Of a DNA stretch of 64,000 nt, positions 9,241-20,353 are shown in pieces. Both the position numbers and the translations under genes were made by a program. The DNA is taken from the NCBI GenBank assembly GCA_947471745.1, contig CANJKZ010000115.1, positions 1 through 64,000 on the forward strand. Reading direction: 5' to 3'. Each line of letters begins with the position of its first letter. Position 1 is the stretch's first letter. The notes beneath the pieces were generated by a model, which was given only the letters and a program-made list of their open reading frames with translations, was not told where the DNA came from and searched no databases. Source of the DNA: Closterium sp. Naga37s-1 (taxonomy: Eukaryota > Streptophyta > Zygnematophyceae > Desmidiales > Closteriaceae).

Positions 9241-11580
9241 AGATGTGAGCACACATGGGAGAGGTGTGAGCAAAGCGTGCAATAAACTCACTTGGCCGGC
9301 AGCAGAGCTACTCCAAGCCGCTTCTGCTGTTGTCTCTCCGCGTGATGTCCATGACCAATTTTTGAGACATCGCAACACTGACATGGCTGGCAGCAGAGCT
9401 GGATCCAGTTGATGCTGCTGCTGCTGCGGGGGCATGCCCCTCTCTGTGCCCCTCCCCATGTACCTCAGCATGACCATGCCCATGCCCATGCCCATGAACA
9501 CGCCCAAGCCCATGCCCATATCCATATCCGTGCCCATGACCATATTTAGATGTCTCAAGAGCATGCCATCAACTCACATGGCTGGCAGCAGAGCTAGATC
9601 CACTTGCCACTGCTGCTGCTACTGCCTTGAGAACATGTCCCTCCCCAATGTGCCTCGGCATGCCCATGCCCATGACCGTGCCCATGTCCGTGCCCATGAC
9701 CCTCCCACGGGTGGCGCCAGCCCTGCGAACAGATTGGAATTTTATACACAAAAGGTTGAATAAACCCATGCAACAATCTGTTACAAAGATGGACGAAAGG
9801 CATGGGGCATGAAGCGATGGAGGAGAGGGGGTTGACTTGGTAAACAGGATCAAACGAAAGCCTCCGGATAGTTCGGAGGGTGGGAGTGGGGTAGGTCGGG
9901 AGGGGGGAGGGGGGAGGGCTCGGCTTACCAACACAACTGGCCCGTCCTCCTTGGCGCGGTAGTAGAGAATCCAGAACCTGCACAAACGGCAGAGACACAC
10001 ACATGGGACGACAGTATTTTTCATTCGACTCAAACGTCTACTGGCCATCCTCCTTGGCGCGGTAGAGAATCCAGAACCTGGATAATGGCACAAACAGCGG
10101 TGACATACATGTAGCATCAAGACTGTATGCTGGATAATGGCTTGTACAGCTGTGAGTGTAGAGTAGGTTTCTGTTGCATGGATTCCGGATAAGGTTCCAG
10201 CAGGTGCAACGAAAGTAGAGTTGTCATTTTTCTGAAAATATTCGTGATTGCATTCAGCTAGAGGAAACGGAGTGGGGTAACAGACGGGATTACCAGAAAC
10301 GGTTACCGTACAGGGTTACCAGACATGGTTACCAAACAGGGAGTGCTGACATGAATCGTAGATCATCAACTTAGCACATGCCGGTGTGTCGACCAGACGG
10401 GGGGTACCAGAAATGGTTACCGTATAGGGTTACCAGACAGGGTTACTGTACGGGTCACCAGACATGGTTATTGGACAAGAATAACAACCAGAGTTCCCAG
10501 ACTGGGAGCGCTGAGGTCAACCGTACCACATCATCGCGCACATGCCGGCGCCGACGACCAGAGAGGGTTACAAGACATGGTTACCATACGGGGTTATCAG
10601 ATAGGGTTACCAGACAACGAGAGCTGAGATTAAGCCGTACCACATCATCGCGCACATGCCGGTACCGACGACCTTATGCCAGCGCGCCGCGGGGTGCAGC
10701 GTCAGGCCGCCATGGTGATACCGTGTCCGTTGCCGTGCCCTCTCCCGCCATGATCGCGGGTAGAAAATACGCCTTAGTTAGAATCGAAGGTCGAATCGCG
10801 AAAGGAGAGCGATCGCGCGCAGTCAATGCACTCGATCGCAAAGAACTCGGATCACGGTACTCTCGAATATTTGCGAGTCGAGCGGATGATGTAGCCGTAA
10901 ATCGCGGTGCTGAATGACGTGGAATGGCGGAAGTGGTAGTGGTGGATGGTGGTGGTGATGGTTGTGGAGACCGGTAGGGTTGCTGGGAGGAGGAGGAAGC
11001 TCTCTCGAGTTGATTCAAAACGTATCCGAAACAAGCTTGATTCGTTTGCCGCTAGAGTGGAAATGCTACTTCAAGGACGTATGTCAGAAACCATGGATCA
11101 TGAGTATCATTTGTAGGACGATATTTGTGTCGCAAATCGTCTTTGGTACAAGTTGGAACACTTTTCCAACCCCTCAATTTCCGTCATGACAATCGTCAAT
11201 CGGGCTGCGATGATGCCTGCCCCACACTTCGTGTCAGATTGACCCTGTTCCACTTCAAGAAGAAAACGGAGTCCTTCCTCAAGAGCGATTTCGAAGTGAA
11301 ACAGGAATGCTGGCAGAGCAAAGCAGAGCAGCAGCAACCCGGCAAAGAGCGAAAACTAGAAACCCCAGCATCTGCTGCTGTGAGTGAACGGCAACGGGTC
11401 ATTGTCAGTCAATCAGGATACGATAATTTCAGGGATTATAACTTAGGGAGGTCCAGAAACAGTTCCACGGCATTTTTTATCAGAGGGCTTCCACTTCAGA
11501 CGCAACGTTGTAGCAGTGACTGCTCACCGTGCTTCTTTTTGCATTTTTTTTTTAAACGGTACTTGCGAGGTCCGGGAACC
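9241..11580. other. Intergenic with minisatellites
   Basis: No supported gene. About 9430-9700 holds ATGCCC/CATGCC hexamer runs in two blocks (around 9475-9545 and 9650-9705), each beside a CATGGCTGGCAGCAGAGCT copy (9382 and 9578). Two copies of CTCCTTGGCGCGGTAG plus GAGAATCCAGAACCTG lie at 9947-9978 and 10049-10080. About 10270-10640 is an irregular array of GGTTACCAGACATGGTTACC units. The 3' part must contain the promoter and leader of the SR-protein gene. Confidence 0.6.
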
Positions 11581-13347
11581 ATGTCTCGAGCTGTTTACTG
11601 CGGGAACTTCGAGTATGAGGCTCGGCAGTCGGAGGTCGAGCGTCTGTTCGACCGTTACGGTCGGATCTCAAGGGTGGACATGAAGACTGGTATGATCGTC
11701 TATTTCCTGCTCTCATATCATTTTCAGCACCACTCACGGAAGAGTTTCTTTGAGATTCAGAGTTAAATCGCAGGTTCATGGGAACAACGAACCGGACACG
11801 CGTCTGGACATTGCCTATTCGCAGCAGTTAGCAGTTCCTGCTGACAACATAATTTTGCGAACACACAACATGAGACGTTCGACACATGCATCGCAGCAAG
11901 TACAACGTGATGAGCCATCTCAGCTTCCGGCTCTGGATGCTCTTCACGCGCTGGATGCACGCTCTCTCTTGCACAAGCCGGTGACAAAGACCAGTCTAGA
12001 CAACAATGGCGCCAGCATCCTGCTGCTCGTCTACGCATCATGCGTCGTGTCCATCCAATGCAAGCTTGCTCAACTCAACTCGTTATGACAACCGGGCATC
12101 TCGTTCAAAGTCCAACCTAGGGCAGAGGACCAGAGATGGCCAGAGCCTTTCATCGTTCACACGGTCAAACACTAGCACATCTGTCCTATACCGGGTGTGC
12201 GTGCTGGCTATAAAATATCCACGTGTTCGTTTCTTGCGTATCGTCTACATTATTATTTGTCGCAGCAATTTCTCGCCTCGGTTCGCTTACTGCTTCCAGC
12301 ATCTTTTTTTTTTTGCGATCCGCGGCAATTTCTAACAGCCGAATGTTTTTGTTCCTTGTTTTTTTGTATCTGTCACGCAGGCTTCGCGTTTTGTCTACAT
12401 GGATGACGAGCGCGACCGGTGATGATGCCATCCGGGCTTTAGACGGTATGGAGTTCGGTAGGCAGCGCCGTCGTCTTCCGCGTTGATATGGGCAAGGGTG
12501 AGCATAAAGGTCCTGAATTTCGGTTGTCCTTTTTTTGTTCACTTTTCTAGAAGTTTAAATATGGACTGTTGTCGTTTTTTCTTCACAGGGTGAAGGCCCA
12601 GTGAAGCAAAGGGAGGTAGAGCGCAGGAACTCCAAGCCTTCAAAAACTTTATTCGTTGTGAATTTTGACCCCATTAATACCCGAACACGCGACTTGGAGA
12701 GGCACTTCGAATCATATGGCAAACTGGTTCGGGTCCAGATTCGCCAGAACTTTGCGTTTGTGCAATATGAGACGATTGAGGAGGCTGAAGCAGCAGTTAA
12801 AGGAACTGATGGAAGGTATGTATCAACATATTCCTGCAGAAATCAATTGCTGCTCCATGTGGTTCATACTCATGGTCTGCACTTTGTTGCCAATACCGTA
12901 CTTACCTTTCACAATTCTTGTGGTGCAGCTCGGTCGATGGTCGTCAAATTACTGTAGAAATTTGCTGCCAGGGAGGACAGCTTTGATGATGACAGGCCTG
13001 CTCGCCGAGGCAGCCCTGACTACGGCAGGCGCAGGGGCAGCCCAGAATATGGGCGCTACGGAAGGTGTGTGTTAAGATGCTGACATGTGTACCTTTGTCC
13101 AACGCAAGCTTTAAGGATGGAGCCAAATTGCTTATGCGCACATGTGGGTGTGCTTCTGTTCACCCCCCTACGCAATGTGCTGGCATTGTGTGTGTTTGTT
13201 TGCAGCCGTTCACCACCTCGCCGCGGTCGCAGCCGCACTCCCAGCAGAAGCCGCAGCAGGAGCCGAAGTGTTAGCAGGTCCCCTCGTCGTTCCCGCTCAC
13301 ACCCGTCGCTGATGGGTATGCCTTGGACAGTGGATTTGCAAGTGTAA
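11581..13347 (+). CDS. RS31/RS40-type SR splicing factor (two RRMs plus RS tail)
   Basis: Exon 1 (11581-11689) starts [20 protein letters not shown] with the RNP2-like VYCGNF of RRM1. Exon 2 (12381-12497) carries the [11 protein letters not shown] and [11 protein letters not shown] part. Exon 3 (12589-12815) begins the second RRM with TLFVVNFDP and NFAFVQYET. Exon 4 (12929-13064) continues DGRQITVE and then [16 protein letters not shown]. Exon 5 (13206-13347) is the Arg-Ser domain ([18 protein letters not shown]), ending at a TAA. This is the plant-specific RS subfamily of SR proteins, nuclear regulators of splice-site choice. Exon 2 shows three and exon 4 one single-base insertion relative to the family frame, all next to short homopolymers. 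The literal frame is therefore broken although the splice borders are intact. Confidence 0.85.
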
Positions 13348-13658
13348 CAGTGTGCTGTATACACTCATTAGTTAGTTGCGTCCTCGTATGGTAGTGAGGT
13401 AAGGTGGCAATCCAGTAGAGACTTGTGCATTTTGTTTTGATATATCAATGGTAGTAGGGTGTATTTGTTTCACTACATGGCACCAACAAAGTAGCACTGC
13501 ATTGGGATGACGCTTGACAAGACTGTGTCAAGATCTTGCTTCAAGGGCAACCAACCTTTCTGTACACTACTCTGAAGTTCTTGATCACCAAGGACTACGG
13601 CTTCCCTTCAAGCCAATCATAAACCTCTTCCTCCCTCCTTTCCTCCTACACTACCTCA
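13348..13658. other. Convergent 3' spacer between SR gene and FAS1 gene
   Basis: No ORF. It should hold the 3' UTRs of both convergent genes. TTCCTCCCTCCTTTCCTCC near 13630 is the only low-complexity stretch. Confidence 0.5.
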
Positions 13659-14476
13659 TCATATCTTGGTGTGAGTCGGGATGATCACCCGATCCACCCC
13701 ATGGGCAATGAACCATCGCCCCACATACAGCCCCGGGATGCGAATGGTGGTCCACTGGTCTGCCTTCAAGTACGGCCCTTTAGCAAACGACACAGCGCTG
13801 TTGTTTCCCATCGGCGTCATCTTGAACAGCGGCTGCCTGAGCTGAGTGCCTATTGCCGTCCGCAGCTTCACCTGCCTCATCTGCGGGAGGGTCATTCGGC
13901 GGCGCAGGATGTGGAACGCCGTTATGTTGTACAGTGTGGGGGGACGCTGCTGCTCTTTAGCGGGGCTTCTCTTAGCGAGGGCGTCTGCCTGCACGTTGTT
14001 GGGGATGAGGATGGACGCGTCTCGCAGCGCCGACAGGTCGTACTTGTAATTCACTGCAGGGGAAAAGCAAGGGGGAGTGGGGGGAGGGGAAGGGAAAGGA
14101 GGGGGTTGAAGAGGGGATGGAAAGGGGGAAAAAAGGGGAGAAGGAAAAAGCAGTGATTGATTTCAGAAACAAAAAGGAGAATTTCGGTGGGAGGCGGGAA
14201 TGTGGTCAGCTAGGTCTAGTCCACCAGGGAACGAACACGGAACAGGCAACATTGTTACCAAAGCACCCCAAAAAAGGCAGGTGATTCAGAATAACTGCCA
14301 CGTAGTCGCTGCTCCAAGGCCTTACGTGCGAGGTTGATGTATTTGGTGGCGTCCTGCGCGTATCGCAGCTGCGCCTTCGTCGGCGGAGGAGGCTGCGCGC
14401 AGCTTGTCGGAACGCACGCCGCTGCCACGCACATGACTGCTACGAATAGCAAGCCACCTCCGAATCGCGCCGCCAT
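13659..14476 (-). CDS. Secreted single-FAS1 (fasciclin) domain protein, copy 1
   Basis: Exon 1 (14326-14476) starts MAARFGGGLLFVAVMCVAAA, a clear signal peptide ending around CVPTSCAQ. Exon 2 (13659-14053, after CTGCAG) gives LNYKYDLSALRDASILIPNN, the YNITAFHIL core, and the FIAHGVDRVIIP end that corresponds to the FAS1 H2 motif. The product is 181 residues. Compared with the two paralogues, exon 1 lacks 19 codons between KAQLR and YAQDATKY in frame, and exon 2 has one extra codon within a short locally shifted stretch (KEQQRPP). FAS1 domains act in cell-wall or extracellular-matrix adhesion. There is no GPI tail, so a soluble secreted protein is expected. Confidence 0.82.
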
Positions 14477-14659
14477 CTCTGGTAATTGCTACGAGCTTCA
14501 GACACGCGACTGGGCCTTGCGGATGGTTTTCGCCCCTGAGAGCTAGGGGTGTACTCGCTGATCGTTGAGTTGTGAGAGACTAAAGAGGACGATCCTGAGC
14601 TGGATGGTATGGGCTGGCGTTAGAATTTATGAGGCGCTCTAACAGCTGGTAGTATCGTC

Positions 14660-14815
14660 GTTGTATTTGTGCGTTGTGCTGAAAGCTAGGTCGTCGTTGT
14701 ATTTGTGCGTTGTGCTGAAAGCTAGGTCGTCGTTGTATTTGTGCGTTGTGCTGAAAGCTAGGTCGTCGTTGTATTTGTGCGTTGTGCTGAAAGCTAGGTC
14801 GTCGTCGTATTAGGT
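14660..14815. repeat. Tandem 37-bp repeats in FAS1 copy 1 leader
   Basis: About four units beginning TCGTCGTTGTATTTGTGCG and ending CTGAAAGCTAGG are almost identical. The paralogous leaders hold a single related unit (for example near 24668), so the expansion is specific to copy 1. Confidence 0.85.
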
Positions 14816-15002
14816 TTGCTGCTAAAGGGTTGTGATGTATGTTGGTTCTAACAAAGCTGTATAAATAGGCACACGAGAGGTATGGCATGCTGGCCGGATC
14901 GCTCCAGACCAGATAGACCCTCGCAGTTCCCCCGGTCCATGGAACGCCCAAAGCTGCAACGAACACGCGAGGAAGCTGAGTCGCCGCCAACAGCCGTGCC
15001 GC

Positions 15003-15092
15003 GGCGATATGCGAGGAAACCGCGGCGATATGCGAGGAGACCGCTGCGATATGCGAGGAGACCGCTGCGATATGCGAGGAGACCGCTGCGCC
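15003..15092. repeat. Short tandem repeat in FAS1 copy 1 upstream block
   Basis: Four to five units of about 20 bp, GCGATATGCGAGGAGACCGC. The unit is absent from the corresponding positions upstream of the other two FAS1 genes. Confidence 0.8.
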
Positions 15093-15768
15093 ATTGACAG
15101 GAAGAGACGCGAACCGCCTTTTATTCTACAACGTGATCTTCCCGAGATCTTAGAGATGAGATACGCGTGTGAGCAGGTGTCTGAATGTTCCTAGACAACA
15201 GGAGTGGTGGTTGTGAGTGCATGTGAAAGTTCCATGATTGCGGTTCAAAAGGTTTTAGACACGTTCCAGAACGTTTTGAAGCTACAGTTTTCGGTTTACG
15301 TAGGGTCTCCAGAGCAAGGGAATGCTTCCGAGGGTTCGTGTCGTGGGCCGATTGCTGGGCTGGGATGAAGCCCAGTTCCGTTTGGACGCGTGTGCGACGA
15401 CGCCAGTGCGACAAAGGTTGTACGATTACGCGACGACTTCGTTGCGACCCAGTCATTCGGTGCTACGAGGTGCGGGAAGGTCAGGCGGGCTGGTGGATGC
15501 AGGTATAGGGTGTACTCTCAATTCAGAGTGTACCTTATTCATCCTTTCAGCATACCAAGTTCAATATCAATGTCCTCACAACATACGGTACCTCATGCGT
15601 TTTGCTGGTTAGCAAACATGAAAATAAAACCTATGGTGATATCTGCGCAATTGCTTGTTTTTCGAACATTATATTTAGAAGGCCAAAAAGGAATGGTTAG
15701 ATCTTGCTGTGCATAATGATGGAGATGGATGAGCCGCACAACGAATCCTTCAATGATGCAAAACGTTC

Positions 15769-15872
15769 TGCCCCGAGTGAGGATCGAACTCACGACCTTA
15801 GGATGGCTCCGTCCCTTGCGTGGGAGTCGGGTTGCTATGAGACCTACGCGCTACCGACTGCGCCATCGAGGC
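15769..15872 (-). tRNA. Elongator tRNA-Met (CAT) with intron
   Basis: The minus strand starts GCCTCGATGGCGCAGTCGG, carries anticodon CAT in GGTCTCATAG, then an intron of about 30 nt, and ends with the T-arm GTGAGTTCGATCCTCAC and the acceptor TCGGGGC plus A. All seven acceptor pairs form, one as T-G. Position and size of the intron match plant elongator tRNA-Met genes. A box (TGGCGCAGTCGG) and B box (GTTCGATCC) are present. Confidence 0.93.
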
Positions 15873-15968
15873 TTGTTGCTACTGCACTTATTTAATATAA
15901 TATTCGAGTTAACAAGACGCACCTGTTCTTCTGTGAAAGTTCGAAAATTCAGATTCGTTTTTCGCACT

Positions 15969-18900
15969 GATGGCTTGCGACTCCGTGAAGTCTCGGATAC
16001 CCGAGGGGGTGGAAGTGATAGTATGCGACGACGACTTCGACGAAGAAGTGACGGCGACTAACGGCCCCGCTGACAGGAATCGCGACTGTAACCCTCTTAT
16101 AGTAACAATACGATATTGACGAGGATGAAGTGGAGGAGGAAGAGGAGGAGGGATACGAGGAGTATGAAGTGGAAGAGGAGGGGACGATGATGATGACGAT
16201 CTTGTGATGCTTGACAGTGATCCTAATACACGTAAGGACGATCTTAATACACGTATGCCGACCACGTCCGTCACTGCTGCCATCGCGCACGGCGTGTGCA
16301 CCTCACGCACGGCACTCGGCGGTCCAACTGCAGTTCCAGAGACTTCAAATCGAGAGGTTCCAGCTCGTCTGGCTTTTGTGAATTCTCAAAAAACAGATCC
16401 AGCTCGTCAGCCTACAACTGTAGCTGGTAGTATACTGACCGGTTTAGGACCTAGTTTAGAACCGAGTGTAGGACCTCATTTAGGATGTAGTTTAGGGACT
16501 GGTTTGGATGCTCGAACGTCGCAGCCAGTAGCAAGGAGCAGACGCTTGGATCCTGGAAGCTTGGTGCAAGCAACAACACGCGACAGATGCTTGGATGATC
16601 GAAGCTCGCCCGAAGCAGCAAGCAGCAGTCGCTTAGACGGTCGAAGCTCTCAGGAAGCAGTGCAGCATGATTGTTGGGACAGACGTGCTGTTTCAGAAGC
16701 TCATGATGGAGTAATTACACGCGAGAACGAAGGTGCTTATAGCGAAGCAGCTCTCAGGCAGCATGAGGGATGTGCGTATAACGAGGCGGAAACAGACGAG
16801 TCAGCTGAAAGGAAGGTGAATCTGGATCGACAAGGGGGATGCACAGAGGGGGTGCAGATAATCTGACTGGCAATTAGCAGGAGGAATCTGTTCCGATCCA
16901 ACGGCCAGGATCTCAGTTCTAGCAGAGGAGCTCGGTGGGAGATTTCAGGTTCACGCAGAGGAGCGGGAGCGGTTAAGATTCAGTGAAATGGACGGACGTG
17001 ATTGTTTGGATGGAGCAGCTAGCGTAGACAAGGGTGCCTGGGCTTCTAGAAGGTTCGAGAATGATTGGAATTTGGGAATGAGCTGCGAAGGGTTGCAGAA
17101 TGAGGAGAGGATGACAGGGGTGGGAAATGATGCTGATATGAGTGGAAACGAGGGGGTTTCTGGCAAGGAATGGGACGGATGCTGCTCAGATTCTTGATGA
17201 CTTTAAGCAGCACCAGGAGCATGAAGCTGATTGGACAGAGGCAACAGGAGCAGGGGGGGGAGACGATGTGGAAACAATTGGAGGAGGAGGAGGAGGTGGA
17301 GGAGAAAGGAGGAGGAGAAGGAGGACCAGTTACAGCACCAGTTACAGCAGCACCAGTTACAGCACCAGTTACAGCAGCAGTTACAGCAGCACCAGTTACA
17401 GCAGCACCAGTTACAGCAGGCACCAGTTTACAGCAGCACCAGTTACAGCAGCGCCAGTTACAGCAGCACCACTTACAGGCAGCAACAGTTACAACAGCAC
17501 CAACAGTACTGGCCGCAGCCCCGGTAATGACAAATGGGTTGAGGGAAGGGGATGGGGGAAGAGAAGGGGGTGAAAGTGATGCAATTGATGAAGGTGACAA
17601 TATGGAGGGGGACAACGTGAGAGGTGGCAGTATTGAACGTGACAATATCGAAGGTGTTGCCCATCTTGTTAGTCGGCATAAGAATGATAAAGACACGAGT
17701 GCTGCTGCTTGTTTAGCTGCTGCTCTGGCCATGGCTTATGGGGGGGTGGACGACGGAGATGAGGAGATGGAGGAGGAGAAAGAGGAAGAGAAGGGAGAGG
17801 AGGAGAAAGAGGAGGAGAAGGAAAAGGAGAATGAGGAGGAGAAGGAAGAGGAAAAGGAAGGAAGCAGAGAAATCAGAGAGAGCAGAGGAAGCCATGGGAG
17901 CAGAGGATGCGTCTGATTTGGTCTGTGGCGATGCAGAGGACATGAGGCGCATGTGGGAGTCTGCTGCCCTGCGTGCTGCTACCACTACTGCTGCTACTGC
18001 TGATGCTAGTGCTGATGCTAGTGCTGATGCTGCTGCTGATGCTGCTGCTGATGCTGCTACTAATCCTGCTGCTGCTGATCCTGCTATTGATTCTGCTGCT
18101 GTTGCTGATTCTGCTGCGAATGCTGCTGCTGCTGATCCTGCTGCTGCTGCTGCTTGTGCTGCTGCTCCCGATGCTGTTGCTTATCCTGCTGCCCCTGAGG
18201 TTGTTGTCGATGCTGCTGCTCCTTATGCTGCTGCTGGTTCTGCTGCGTATCATGCTTCTGGGTTGCTCCTGATCCTACTGCCAACGCTGCAACGACAGGT
18301 GAACATATAGCAGCTCCAGCGTCCCTAACGACAAACAGGGGGGCAGGAGTGACAACTGGTGAGGTGGCTCAAAAATATACTGCTGGACGCTGCAACGACA
18401 GGAGAACATATTGCAGCTCCAGCGTCCCTAGTAGCAAGCAGGAGAACAGGAGTGAGAACGTTCCTGGGACCAGCGGCACAAGGCCAGGGTGAAGGCAGCT
18501 TCCGGGAAGGAGGTGGCGAGGGTGCAAACGATGGTGGTGACAATATGGAGGATGACAATATTGAAGGTGCTACTAATGTCGTTGGTGGGGATGAAAACGA
18601 CACAAGTGGTGCGGATTCCTGTTTTGCTTCTCTGCTTGCCATGGCGTATGGGGGGGTAGATGGGGAATACGAGACAGAGGAACAGGAAGAGGGAGGCGGA
18701 GGAAGAAAGGGAGGAGGAAAACGAGGATGAAGGGGGTAAGGTAGAGGAGGGGAAGGAGAAGGAGGAAGAGGAAACAGAGGAGGAGAAGGAAGAGCAGAGA
18801 GAGGAGGACGATGGTTTAGATGATGATTTGGTGTGTGCTGACGCAGAAAACACGAGACGCATGTGGGAGGCTGCTGATGCTCCTCCTCCTCCTCCTGCTT

Positions 18901-19997
18901 CTGCTGCTGCTGCTGCTGCTGATCCTGCAGCTTCTGCTTCTGCTGTTGCTGCTTCTGCTGCTGCTGCAGAGGAAGCAGAGGAGGAAGATGATGACTTGGT
19001 GTGTGGTGATGCAGATGACATGAGATGCATGTGGGAAGCTGCTGATCTTAATGCTGCTGGTGATGTTGCTGCTGACGCTGCTGCTGCCACTGCTGCTGCT
19101 GATGCTGATGCTGCTGCTGCCACTGCTGCTGCTGCTGTTGCAGAGGAAGCAGAGGAGGAAGAGGATGACTTGGTGTGTGGTGATGCAGAGGACATGAGAC
19201 GCATGTGGAAGGCTGCTGATCTCAATGCTGCTGCTGATGCTGATGTTGTTGCTTTTGCTGCCACTGATGCTGATGCTGCCACTGCTGCTGTTGCTGCTGC
19301 AGAGGAGTCAGAGGAAGCAGAGGAGGATGATGATGATGACTTGGTGTGTGGCGATGCAGACGACATGAGGCGTATGTGGGAGGCTGCTGATTCTCCTCCT
19401 CCTCTTCCTCCTCCTGCTTATGCTGCTGCTCCTGCTGCTGCCGCAGAGGAAGCAGAGGACGATGATGATGACTTGGTGTGTGGCGATGCAGACGATATGA
19501 GGCGCATGTGGGAGGCTGCTGCTGCTGCCAACGCTGCTGCTCTGCGTGCTGCTGCTGCAGCTGCTGGGGCTACCACAGTTGGTGCCGCTGCTGCCGGTTC
19601 TGCTGCTGATGCTGCTGTTAAACCGGGTGCGGGTGGGGAAGAAGAGGAGGAAGAGGAATGAGTATGGGGAAGAGGAGGAGGAAGAGAGGGAGGAGGAAGA
19701 GGAGGAGGAGGATTTGGTGGTTGATAATGCGGAGGAGATGAGGCTAGTGTGGGAGGCTGCTGCTGGTGATGGTGCTGCTGATGCCGCTGTTGGTGCTGCT
19801 GGTGCTGGTGGTGGTGCAGGTGCTGCTGCTGTCCTGGGTGCGGGTGGGAAAGAAGAGAAGGAAGAGGAGGAGGATTTGGTGGTTGGTGAAGCAGAGGAGA
19901 TGAGGCGAGTGTGGGAGGCTGCTGCTAAGGCGAGGCAAGCCAAGCGCCAAGCGCAGTGGCACATGGAGCAGCAACGACGGCATCAGCAGGAGGGGCT

Positions 19998-20046
<49 letters not shown>

Positions 20047-20095
20047 CAGCAACAGCAGCAGGGGCTGCAGCGCAAGCAGCAGCAGCAGCAGCAGC

Positions 20096-20160
<65 letters not shown>

Positions 20161-20274
20161 CGCAGGGGCAGCAGCAACTGCAGCAGCAACAACAACGGCA
20201 GCAGCAGCAGCAGCAGCATTACCAGAAGCAGCAGCAGCAGCACAACCAACAGCAGCAGCAGCAGCAGCAGCACT

Positions 20275-20353
<79 letters not shown>

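Larger units (their letters stand above)
14477..15610 (-). promoter_or_regulatory. Conserved upstream block of FAS1 copy 1
   Basis: Read on the minus strand, this segment aligns with the regions upstream of the other two FAS1 genes. It shares the GTCGCACACGCGTC tract, the GGAACTTTCACA and AGGAACATTCA boxes, an ATGGCGCAGCGG stretch, and a TATA-like CCTATTTATACAGC at about 14859-14872. Such length of non-coding conservation suggests that the promoter and leader were copied with the gene. Confidence 0.65.

Noticed and set aside
10378-10917. Plus-strand ORF of 179 codons
   Set aside because: Most of it is the GGTTACCAGACATGG minisatellite read through; no protein-like conservation and no splice context.
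11125-11766. Plus-strand ORF of 213 codons overlapping the RS31 start
   Set aside because: It overlaps exon 1 of the SR gene in a different frame and has no recognisable domain; better explained as leader plus shadow frame.
18428-19366. Minus-strand Ser/Ala-rich ORF of 312 codons
   Set aside because: Exact shadow of the acidic [14 protein letters not shown] repeat region on the plus strand, where the motif is conserved.
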